Program-made: the position numbers and the translations under genes
Shown here: in pieces, positions 6,977 to 13,295 of the stretch
Layout: each line of letters begins with the position of its first letter
How positions within the stretch are numbered: the first letter of the stretch is position 1
The notes under the pieces: generated by a model
What the model saw: the letters and a program-made list of their open reading frames with translations, nothing else
What the model was told of the DNA's origin: nothing
Databases searched by the model: none
From: Alloprevotella sp.
Lineage (GTDB): Bacteria; Bacteroidota; Bacteroidia; Bacteroidales; Bacteroidaceae
Reading direction: 5' to 3'
DNA length: 13,295 nucleotides
Assembly: GCA_015259235.1 (NCBI GenBank)
Contig: JABZGM010000046.1
Coordinates: 1-13,295 of the forward strand

Positions 6977-8746
6977 TTAGGAGTCTTTTCTATTATTTTC
7001 TTCAGCACGTAATTGTTCGATATACATCAGTTCATCGATTGCCTGCTTTTCGCTATCGGGAAAGTCTAAGAGTGCTTGGAAAATCGCCTCAGCATCATCG
7101 AGTTTGTGCTGATCAATCAGCACATATCCCTTTCGGCGCTGCAAGAATCTAAAGAAGGCTTGCAACCCGTCTTCTTCTTTTTCATCGGCTTCAAGGCGAG
7201 CAACTTCTTGTTCGATGTTCTTAATGAGACGTTCGATGGTAGCCAAAGCTCTGAAGTCCTTGGTATTGACCAAAAGATTCACATATTCCGAAGCATAGCG
7301 CACCGAGTTTTGAGGATAAACGATGTCGAGATAGAAATATGCGCGCTCGTAAAGTTTGAGTTCTGCATAACAGAAACCGATAAAATAACAAACTTCATAG
7401 AAATGCTCACGAGCCGCCTTGTTCAATCCCTCGAAATTGACATTGAGCACACGGTAAGCATTTTCCAAATGTTGGAGTGCCTCGTAGAAACGCTTTGCAT
7501 TGAAGTAACGACGTCCCCAATAGAGATTGAACCCTACATTGGGTACAACGCTCATGCCCATGAAACGCTGCTCTTCGGTGAGTTTATCTCCGCGACGCAG
7601 CGCATCTTGTGTCTCTTGCCATTGATAGCGAAACTCGACTTCACGTTGTTCATGCTCTACATGGTCACGCACCATAAGGAAGCGATGCGTAAGATTTTTG
7701 CGCATCTCCGCCATACTCGTTTCAGAACAAACAGGCGACAAGGGAGAAGTGGGCTCGATGAAAAGCACACTCACGTAGTCACTCCTCTCCACGCGGCTTT
7801 CCACATCAAGATGAATCACAAATGTTTTTCTCTCCAACTCACCTACTGTTGCTAAAACTTGTAGCGTCACGGGAGATAAGACAGCGTCTTCTTCGACATC
7901 TGCTCTATCCCCTAACGCATCCAACAAAATAAAATTGGAAATCTCTTCGTGGGAGGAGAGGGCAATCTCTCTAGGACGACTAGAAATCGAAGCCGCTATT
8001 TCTGTGGAAGTGGCATCGTCTGAGGCATCATATATGGTTTTGCTCCATTGGGTCTGCATCGTTTGCAAACCGTGGAACCTGATTGGGCTTTCGTCTTCAT
8101 AGAAGGTATGAAAGAGCTGAGCAATCGTATGCTGTGCTGTCGAATTGTCGCGCCAAGTTAGCTTGGGATGTTGATGCCATAATTCGAGTTCGCTCGAAAG
8201 ATAACGTTCACGCAAAGAGAGTGCACTATTCTCTTCAAGGTCGGAATTGCCACTTTCGCTAATTGAGTGGAAGGTTTGTCGAAAGAGACGTGACATCTCA
8301 AAGGTGTACTGCAACATACTTCCCAATTCATAGCTTTGTCGCTTATCGTTGTCTGCCAAACGGAAATTGAAAACTAGGTGTGTATTGATTGCTTCCTCCT
8401 TAGGATTAATCGTGTAATAGGCTTTGAAATCACCTTGTTTCAAGTTGAAGTCATTACAAGCAAAACGCAAATTGTCGATTTGCGTGAGAGGCACTTCCGA
8501 AAAATAAGGGAAATGAATGTGGACAAAGGTGTGATGCGCATTTGCCACTAGGCGAAACCTACCTTGCTGAAAAGAGAATACATAATCTGCTTCACCTGGC
8601 ACTTGCTCATTCTCTTGAATCTCCCACTGCACTTGCAGACTTTTTAGCAACAGCTTCACCGTTTTATGCACTTTCACTGGCGCGAGTGCAGAAGGAGACA
8701 AAGCAGAACTTGCAGAAAAGAGGGATTTAATCCAATGCCAATTCAT
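6977..8746 (-). CDS. Hypothetical 589-aa cytoplasmic protein with C-terminal TPR-like repeats
   Basis: I do not recognise this as a named protein. It has no signal peptide or membrane segment, so it is probably cytoplasmic. Residues about 25-165 form a mixed alpha/beta domain ending in a helix (MLQYTFEMSRLFRQTF); its pattern recalls small YbjN or secretion-chaperone-like folds, but this is only an impression. Residues about 230-370 are a variable acidic and Ser-rich middle part. From about residue 396, helix pairs look like tetratricopeptide repeats: YWGRRYFNAKRFYEALQHLE, VCYFIGFCYAELKLYERAYF, and RRKGYVLIDQHKLDDAEAIF. The extreme C-terminus is charged (ENNRKDS). It is the first gene of the run leading to rpe and nrnA, with 15 nt before rpe. 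TPR helices suggest protein-protein contacts. Confidence 0.8.
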   Translation of the reverse strand: MNWHWIKSLFSASSALSPSALAPVKVHKTVKLLLKSLQVQWEIQENEQVPGEADYVFSFQQGRFRLVANAHHTFVHIHFPYFSEVPLTQIDNLRFACNDFNLKQGDFKAYYTINPKEEAINTHLVFNFRLADNDKRQSYELGSMLQYTFEMSRLFRQTFHSISESGNSDLEENSALSLRERYLSSELELWHQHPKLTWRDNSTAQHTIAQLFHTFYEDESPIRFHGLQTMQTQWSKTIYDASDDATSTEIAASISSRPREIALSSHEEISNFILLDALGDRADVEEDAVLSPVTLQVLATVGELERKTFVIHLDVESRVERSDYVSVLFIEPTSPLSPVCSETSMAEMRKNLTHRFLMVRDHVEHEQREVEFRYQWQETQDALRRGDKLTEEQRFMGMSVVPNVGFNLYWGRRYFNAKRFYEALQHLENAYRVLNVNFEGLNKAAREHFYEVCYFIGFCYAELKLYERAYFYLDIVYPQNSVRYASEYVNLLVNTKDFRALATIERLIKNIEQEVARLEADEKEEDGLQAFFRFLQRRKGYVLIDQHKLDDAEAIFQALLDFPDSEKQAIDELMYIEQLRAEENNRKDS

Positions 8747-8843
8747 GTGACGAAGCTATTGATGTATGACGTTTTTAAGTATGAGAAGCACAGCATAGCC
8801 GTTTCAAACGAAGAAACTGCTTCCTTTTGCCGTCTTTAATGAG

Positions 8844-8851
8844 CAAAAATA
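8844..8851 (-). promoter_or_regulatory. Possible -7 box for the TPR-like gene / rpe / nrnA run
   Basis: The minus strand reads TATTTTTG, which fits TAnnTTTG. No TTTG or TTG lies at the proper distance upstream (the nearest TTG is 29 nt away), so support is limited. The leader would be about 90 nt long. Confidence 0.35.
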
Positions 8852-8894
8852 CAAATTTATCGCGACATGCTCCCGAGAAACAAGAAAAATCACG

Positions 8895-8902
8895 TATTTT
8901 TG
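8895..8902 (+). promoter_or_regulatory. Possible -7 box for the S9 peptidase gene
   Basis: TATTTTTG fits TAnnTTTG, but no TTTG is seen 19-21 nt upstream. Transcription from here would give a leader of about 140 nt ending in a pyrimidine-rich tract. Confidence 0.35.
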
Positions 8903-9049
8903 CGCATGATTATCAGCAAGGGCATTTGCAATAATGAGAATATCTCACTTTTCAGCTTCGAGCATTGTCTTTTTCCCATGGATATTTTGTCCAATTCTGC
9001 TTAATCTCATTCCTTTCCTTCCCATTATCATCCCTCTCCTTTCAACTCA

Positions 9050-10993
9050 ATGATTCCAATAGAAGACTTTTTCCGCAACTCCGACACGAATGGTTATCAA
9101 ATCTCGCCCGATGGTCTGCACATTTCGTTTATGGCTCCCTATGAGGATCGCATGAACATCTTTGTGCGCTCCGTTGATGATGCTGGTAATTTGGGTGAAA
9201 TGAAACAACTGACCTACGAAACGGAACGCAGTGTGGGTGGTTATTTATGGGCAGACAATGAGCGTCTCTTGTTTGTCAAAGACTCTGGAGGAGATGAGAA
9301 TTATCAGCTCTATGGTGTCTGCGTAGATGGTTCAGATGAACGCGCCTACACCAACTTCCCAGGTGTGCGCACTTCTATTATTGACGAACTTGAAGACATT
9401 CGCGACGAAGTGATCATAGGTCTCAACCAACGCAATCCGGAAGTCTTTGACCCTTATCGTTTGAATCTTGCTACAGGTGAACTCACTCTTTTGGCAGAAA
9501 ACCCTGGGAACTATATGGGATGGACGACAGACCATGAAGGTAAGCTCAGAATGGCAACGGCAGTTGTAGACGGTGTAAACACACAGTTGCTGTATCGCGA
9601 TCATGAAGAGGAGGAATTCCGCCCTATTCTCACCACGAACTTTAAGGAGGAGGTAAGCCTTTGCCTCTTTACGCCCGATAATCGCCACGTTTGGGCGATT
9701 AGCAATCTCCATCGCGACAAGGCAGCGCTTGTGCTCATTGACCCTCGTACGGGCGAGGAATTGGAAGTGCTATACGAAAATGCCCGCTACGATGTAACGA
9801 CATTGAGCTACTCACGCAAACGAAAAAAATTGCTCGGTGCCTTCTGTTCGGGACATCGTGAGCCCATTCGTCATTACTTTGACGAAGAAGCAGCACAAGA
9901 ACGCGAGCGCATACAAGCTCATTTCCCTCACCAACGTGTGGGAGCTATGGGTAGTGACAAGTCTGAACGCAAAAAGTTGCTTTATGTTGGCGGAGATCGC
10001 ACTCGCGGTTCTTACTATTTCTACAATCTCGACACAGACACTGTGACCCATTTGGCAGATGCTGCTCCTTGGCTCTCTGCAGACGATATGGTGGAAATGC
10101 ATGCAGTGACCTACACCACCAGCGATGGCCTCACGATTGAAGGTTATTTGAGTTTACCGAAAGGCGCAAAGTTAGTGACATCCTCTCTCCACTCTGCTAG
10201 CACATCAACACCTTCTTCCTGTAACACCGATAAAATTGATGCGGCTCTACCAACTTCGATAGAGCAACTGTTTTTGGCAGACAACCACACTCCACTTCCA
10301 CTAGTTGTGAATCCTCACGGTGGTCCGTGGGCTCGCGACAGTTGGGGATTTTCCTCAGAAGTACAATTCCTTTGTTCGCGTGGTTACGCTGTGTTCCAAA
10401 TGAATTTCCGTGGTAGCACGGGATATGGCAGAGAGTTCCTCGAATCTAGCTACAAGCAATGGGGGCTCAAGATGCAAGACGATATCACAGAAGGTGTGCA
10501 ACACTTGGTAAACCAAGGCATTGCAGATTCCAAGCGTATCGCCATCTATGGAGGTTCCTACGGAGGTTATGCTGCTTTGGCAGGTGCATGCTTCACTCCA
10601 CAGCTCTACCGTTGCGCCATTGACTACGTCGGTGTGTCTAATCTCTTCACTTTCATGCAGACCATCCCTCCATATTGGCGACCTATGCTGGAAATGATGT
10701 ACGAACAAGTGGGACATCCCGAAGAAGACGAAGCACAACTGGCGGCTACTTCTCCTGCACTCCACGCAGACAAGATTGTTTGCCCGCTATTTGTGGCGCA
10801 AGGTGCTAATGATCCACGCGTGAACAAGGCAGAAAGTGATCAAATGGTAGAAGCTCTGCGCCAACGTGGTGTAGAAGTGGAATATATGGTCAAGGACAAT
10901 GAAGGTCACGGTTTTGCGAATCAAGAAAATCGCTTTGACTTCTATCGCGCCATGGAGCGTTTCTTGGAGAAACATCTCAAAAGCATTGGTTAA
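9050..10993 (+). CDS. S9 family (prolyl oligopeptidase-type) serine peptidase, cytoplasmic
   Basis: This 647-aa protein has no signal peptide, and its N-terminal half (about 1-350) reads as a beta-propeller (QISPDGLHISFMAPYEDRMNIFV, GGYLWADNERLLFVKDSGG). The C-terminal alpha/beta hydrolase domain carries VVNPHGGPWARDSWGF (oxyanion region, 419-434), the nucleophile elbow GGSYGGY with Ser503, Asp588 in QGANDPRVN and His620 in EGHGF. The complete triad argues for an active enzyme. The family cleaves short peptides, often after proline or from acylated or unblocked N-termini; the exact specificity (S9C acylaminoacyl-peptidase-like or dipeptidyl) cannot be read. Between the domains, residues about 375-413 form a Ser/Thr/His-rich insert that looks longer than usual. 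The gene is apparently transcribed alone. Confidence 0.92.
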   Translation: MIPIEDFFRNSDTNGYQISPDGLHISFMAPYEDRMNIFVRSVDDAGNLGEMKQLTYETERSVGGYLWADNERLLFVKDSGGDENYQLYGVCVDGSDERAYTNFPGVRTSIIDELEDIRDEVIIGLNQRNPEVFDPYRLNLATGELTLLAENPGNYMGWTTDHEGKLRMATAVVDGVNTQLLYRDHEEEEFRPILTTNFKEEVSLCLFTPDNRHVWAISNLHRDKAALVLIDPRTGEELEVLYENARYDVTTLSYSRKRKKLLGAFCSGHREPIRHYFDEEAAQERERIQAHFPHQRVGAMGSDKSERKKLLYVGGDRTRGSYYFYNLDTDTVTHLADAAPWLSADDMVEMHAVTYTTSDGLTIEGYLSLPKGAKLVTSSLHSASTSTPSSCNTDKIDAALPTSIEQLFLADNHTPLPLVVNPHGGPWARDSWGFSSEVQFLCSRGYAVFQMNFRGSTGYGREFLESSYKQWGLKMQDDITEGVQHLVNQGIADSKRIAIYGGSYGGYAALAGACFTPQLYRCAIDYVGVSNLFTFMQTIPPYWRPMLEMMYEQVGHPEEDEAQLAATSPALHADKIVCPLFVAQGANDPRVNKAESDQMVEALRQRGVEVEYMVKDNEGHGFANQENRFDFYRAMERFLEKHLKSIG

Positions 10994-11011
10994 GACATTG
11001 GTATAATCCCA

Positions 11012-11055
11012 AAACAATCGGGGCTGTTCCATATACGGAACAGCCCCGATTGTTT
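11012..11055. terminator. Bidirectional terminator-like hairpin between converging S9 peptidase and helicase genes
   Basis: Arms 11012-11030 and 11037-11055 are a perfect 19-bp inverted repeat with a 6-nt loop (ATATAC). It starts 18 nt after the peptidase stop and lies about 36 nt past the helicase stop. T-runs are short on both sides (TTT on plus, TTTT on minus), but the stem is GC-rich and very stable, so it fits a shared terminator. Confidence 0.85.
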
Positions 11056-11090
11056 ATATCTATCCAGGGTGATACAACTTCTCTGAGAGA

Positions 11091-12449
11091 TTAATTCGCG
11101 CGCATCTCTTCAATCAAGGTCTTCATCCCTTTAATCTTCTCGCCACTCACTTGTTGAAGCAAACGCTTCAAAGCATTTCGTTGTACTGCCACATAGGATA
11201 CGTGAGGATTTACATCAATACGCCCTATTTGCGCAGAGGTCAAACCGCCTTTTTTGCACAAGAAACCTAGAATATCGGCTTTTGAAAGTTTGTCTTTCTT
11301 GCCACGTCCAATGTAAAGTACTGCCCACTGTGAAGGTTGTGCTTTAATTGATACTTCGGACACGGAGTATGATTCGTCAGCTTCGATGAAATCGGGAAGA
11401 CTTTCCTCTGGTCCAACCAATAAATAGGCAGTCCCTTCTGCATCCCAACGAGCGGTACGCCCTGATCGGTGTGCAAAAGTAGCAGCATCCATAGGCAGAT
11501 GATAATGGACAATGGCACGTACTTCGGGAATATCCAATCCACGAGCTGCCAAATCAGTGCTGACCATCACTGAAGCTGCGCCCGAACGAAAACGATAGAG
11601 TGAGCGTTCTCGTACTTCTTGGTCTTGTCCACCGTGGTAAAGGCTGGTGGGAAATCCTTTTTCTCGAAGATATTGCCCTACTCTATCCACACTCTCACGA
11701 TGCGCCACAAAGACGATGGTGCTTGCCCCTCCAATGTGGGTGAGCAACTGTGCAAGTGTTTCAAGTTTATCTTTCTGAGGAGAAGGAATTTGACAAACTT
11801 TCAAGCGACTTGCCAAGTCATCTGCAGTATCCAGATAGTTAATTGCAACAAATTTTCGCTGAGCTACAAATGCTGGCACAGGAAGAACTTTCTTAGACTT
11901 CCCCTCTGCATTAGTTTCCGGCACACGTTCTCCCCATACATCACGCTTTTCTTCTTCAAAAGCAGTAGCAGAAACCACAACGACTTGCGATACGAAATGC
12001 ATGGACTCCCCGATACGATACATTTCCTCGCGAAATCCCAACTCAAGACATTTATCATATTCGTCGAGAACGAGGATTCTAGCGCCTAATACGTTGAGAT
12101 TATCTTTACCGATGTGGTCTAGCAATCGTCCAGGTGTTGCAAAGACCACCTGTGGGTGTACCTCTTTGATACGTCGATGCTCTTCCATCGTAGGACGTCC
12201 ACCGTAGAGAGCTAATCCTCGAATCGAAGTGCCTACTTGAGCCTTGAACACTTGCTCCACTTGGGCTGCAAGTTCTCGACTAGGCACCACGACAACAGCC
12301 TGCACCGTGTCAAGGGTAGCATCAACACGTGCGATAAGCGGCAAAAGATAAGCCAAGGTTTTGCCACTGCCCGTGGGAGAGAGGAGCAATACATTCTGAT
12401 TTTGCTGAATGGCGTTTCCAGCTGCAAGCTGCATGGGATTGAGCTTCAT
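11091..12449 (-). CDS. DEAD-box-type ATP-dependent RNA helicase with DbpA-like RNA-binding domain (motif II DEYD)
   Basis: The 452-aa protein has both RecA-like helicase lobes: a Q-motif remnant (NPMQLAA), Walker A SPTGSGKT (24-31), PSREL (56-60), TPGRLLDHI (105-113), motif II D129-E-Y-D132, SAT (160-162), IVFVAHRESVDRVGQYL (245-261), STDLAARGLDIP (297-308) and HRSGRTAR (327-334). Residues about 374-450 (WAVLYIGRGKKDKLSKADILGFL to EKIKGMKTLIEEM) match the DbpA/CsdA RNA-binding fold. E. coli DbpA acts on 23S rRNA in large-subunit assembly; a similar role is inferred. Motif II carries Tyr in place of the usual Ala, while the catalytic Asp and Glu remain. Residues about 171-192 form a short charged lobe insertion. 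The Q-motif region begins almost at the first residue, so the N-terminus is short. The best promoter is some 320 nt upstream. Confidence 0.93.
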   Translation of the reverse strand: MKLNPMQLAAGNAIQQNQNVLLLSPTGSGKTLAYLLPLIARVDATLDTVQAVVVVPSRELAAQVEQVFKAQVGTSIRGLALYGGRPTMEEHRRIKEVHPQVVFATPGRLLDHIGKDNLNVLGARILVLDEYDKCLELGFREEMYRIGESMHFVSQVVVVSATAFEEEKRDVWGERVPETNAEGKSKKVLPVPAFVAQRKFVAINYLDTADDLASRLKVCQIPSPQKDKLETLAQLLTHIGGASTIVFVAHRESVDRVGQYLREKGFPTSLYHGGQDQEVRERSLYRFRSGAASVMVSTDLAARGLDIPEVRAIVHYHLPMDAATFAHRSGRTARWDAEGTAYLLVGPEESLPDFIEADESYSVSEVSIKAQPSQWAVLYIGRGKKDKLSKADILGFLCKKGGLTSAQIGRIDVNPHVSYVAVQRNALKRLLQQVSGEKIKGMKTLIEEMRAN

Positions 12450-12770
12450 AATTGAGTGTAATGTAGGGATAATCTATAAAGAGGGAGAAAACAGACAACA
12501 AAAGCGCAGGCGCGATGATGCGATAAGGATAAAAAGAAGGCTGTACCGGTGAAGATGATGAAACTCCGAGTAAATAAGGATTTGAGTGTCCCACGCCCTC
12601 TGTAATCCGACCCCCACGCTGCATTGAAAGCGCAGTATCGGCACGCCATTAGACGAACGACTTGTCTCGGTGATTCAGATAAAATTGATGAGTATCCCAA
12701 TCTGACCAGTACAGCCTATGCTATTGTTATGTAAAGGACAGCCTGCGCTGTCTCAATCTCTTGTTGTTTG
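12450..12770 (-). promoter_or_regulatory. Long presumed 5' leader of the helicase mRNA (possible structured regulatory RNA)
   Basis: Transcription from the strong promoter at 12777-12808 would produce about 320 nt before the helicase ATG. The leader would open with a perfect hairpin GACAGC-GCAG-GCTGTC (12752-12737), followed by another possible stem TCAGAT/ATCTGA near 12705-12675 and GC-rich inverted segments near 12650-12600. Minus-strand frames of 84 and 100 codons overlap the helicase start and resemble no protein I know. I could not match the region to tmRNA, SRP RNA, RNase P RNA or a common riboswitch. The remaining 157 bp up to the tRNA promoter (12809-12965) hold nothing I can recognise. 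Confidence 0.5.
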
Positions 12771-12776
12771 TATGAG

Positions 12777-12808
12777 CAAAGTTATATGTTTATTTTGAAA
12801 CTGCCAAA
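12777..12808 (-). promoter_or_regulatory. Bacteroidota-type promoter upstream of the helicase leader
   Basis: On the minus strand, TAACTTTG (12784-12777) fits the -7 consensus and TTTG (12808-12805) lies 20 nt upstream. Spacing and both boxes are ideal. Transcription would start near 12770. Confidence 0.7.
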
Positions 12809-12965
12809 TATAATTCATATTTTTCTATATGTAATGAGCAGTTGCTGTTCTTAGGCAAAAGCATAGTGTCTCTCTCCCAACTCAAGGTGTCGATAAGGTT
12901 TTACAGCGCAATCAGTAGGATTCTACAAAATTCTCGATTAAAGTCGCAAAAAAGTGGGCAAAATA

Positions 12966-12996
12966 TTTGCCAGTTTCAGAAAAAGCTGTACCTTTG
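12966..12996 (+). promoter_or_regulatory. Promoter of the tRNA-Cys gene
   Basis: TTTG (12966-12969) and TACCTTTG (12989-12996) are separated by 19 nt, matching the Bacteroidota consensus. The start would be near 13003, some 13 nt before the mature tRNA. The -33 box sits inside a perfect inverted repeat GGCAAA-ATA-TTTGCC (12957-12971). Confidence 0.8.
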
Positions 12997-13015
12997 CACT
13001 CGAAAACGAAAACAG

Positions 13016-13086
13016 GGTACCATGGCCGAGTGGCTAGGCACAGGTCTGCAAAACCTGCTACAGCAGTTCGAATCTGCTTGGTACCT
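13016..13086 (+). tRNA. trnC: tRNA-Cys (anticodon GCA)
   Basis: The 71-nt sequence folds into a full cloverleaf. The acceptor GGTACCA pairs with TGGTACC (13079-13085) over 7 bp, and the discriminator is T13086, as expected for cysteine tRNA. The D stem is GCC/GGC. The anticodon stem CAGGT/ACCTG encloses CTGCAAA with anticodon GCA at 13048-13050. The T arm is AGCAG-TTCGAAT-CTGCT. The 3' CCA is not encoded. Confidence 0.97.
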
Positions 13087-13092
13087 CAATCC

Positions 13093-13125
13093 AAGGAGCA
13101 CCTCGCAAAGAGTTGCTCCTTTTTT
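13093..13125 (+). terminator. Terminator of the tRNA-Cys gene
   Basis: AAGGAGCA (13093-13100) pairs with TGCTCCTT (13114-13121), with a further CTC/GAG pairing inside, followed by a T-run through 13125. It starts 7 nt after the tRNA. Confidence 0.85.
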
Positions 13126-13220
13126 CTTTGGTTGTTTCCATCGTAGCACAACACTCCACTTCTCTCAACCGAGAATCCCAAGAGTTGCTGCTCCTTTTTC
13201 TCTCATCAATCACGCACACC

Positions 13221-13295
13221 ATGGAAGAAAAGTCCATCACCGCACCACAAGATTTATCCTTTGATCCCGTGCAAGAGGATATACTCCTCGAGGAT
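13221..13295 (+). CDS. N-terminal fragment of an unidentified gene, cut by window end
   Basis: An open frame from the ATG at 13221 runs to the window edge, giving MEEKSITAPQDLSFDPVQED then ILLED. It lies 95 nt after the tRNA-Cys terminator. The acidic, soluble N-terminus carries no motif, no signal peptide and no family resemblance that I can name. The start is supported only by the open frame and by the absence of competing frames. Confidence 0.5.
   Translation, partial: MEEKSITAPQDLSFDPVQEDILLED

Larger units (their letters stand above)
8747..9049. other. Divergent intergenic region between the TPR-like gene and the S9 peptidase
   Basis: This 303-bp stretch separates divergently transcribed genes and holds no credible gene. 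It carries two opposed -7-like boxes about 50 bp apart (8844-8851 minus, 8895-8902 plus). The last 47 nt before the peptidase start are strongly pyrimidine-rich (9003-9049) and contain no Shine-Dalgarno sequence. Confidence 0.6.

Noticed and set aside
7076..7855. Plus-strand open frame of 259 codons
   Set aside because: It lies wholly inside the 589-aa minus-strand gene, which has better composition and TPR-like structure, so I treat it as an antisense shadow.
12322..12700. Minus-strand open frames of 84 and 100 codons upstream of the helicase
   Set aside because: They overlap the helicase start, have irregular composition and resemble no known protein. They are more likely chance frames in a leader RNA.
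12842..13264. Plus-strand open frame of 140 codons at the right end
   Set aside because: It runs straight through the tRNA-Cys gene, its promoter and its terminator, so it cannot be a real protein gene.

Overview
The window looks like chromosomal DNA from a member of the Bacteroidales, most likely a Prevotella-like organism. The evidence is the Bacteroidota promoter type (TTTG, about 19-20 nt, TAnnTTTG) in front of several genes, the absence of Shine-Dalgarno sequences, the family-specific proteins (a FadL/OmpP1-type 'hemin receptor' barrel paired with an aromatic-rich secreted protein; a DbpA-like helicase with DEYD), and moderate GC. The genus is inferred from general protein character, not proven.

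Layout. Positions 1-1386 (minus strand) hold a class I aminotransferase cut by the window edge and, upstream of it, an RluA-family pseudouridine synthase with a very clear promoter. Positions 1575-4456 (plus) hold a secreted Tyr/Trp/Gly/Ser-rich protein followed by an outer-membrane FadL-like barrel, ending at a strong terminator. Positions 4457-5091 are a gene-free convergent gap with terminators at both ends and, in the middle, a small array of 21-bp units with a partly inverted unit. Positions 5092-8746 (minus) are a three-gene run: a 589-aa TPR-like protein of unknown function, rpe, and a DHH phosphoesterase (NrnA type). Positions 9050-10993 (plus) encode a cytoplasmic S9 peptidase. A 19-bp perfect hairpin separates it from the convergent DbpA-like RNA helicase (11091-12449, minus), whose best promoter lies about 320 nt upstream, implying a long structured leader or an overlooked transcript. 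The right end holds tRNA-Cys(GCA) with its promoter and terminator, and the first 25 codons of an unidentified gene.

The genes are mostly housekeeping: RNA modification and remodelling (pseudouridine synthase, helicase, nanoRNase), carbon metabolism (rpe), amino-acid metabolism (aminotransferase), peptide turnover (S9 peptidase) and the envelope (the plus-strand pair). I see no phage, transposon, CRISPR, toxin-antitoxin or defence system. The most interesting unexplained items are non-coding: the long helicase leader, the 21-bp repeat array, and the hairpin in front of the barrel gene. Among proteins, the aromatic-rich secreted protein and the 589-aa protein have no known function that I can assign.
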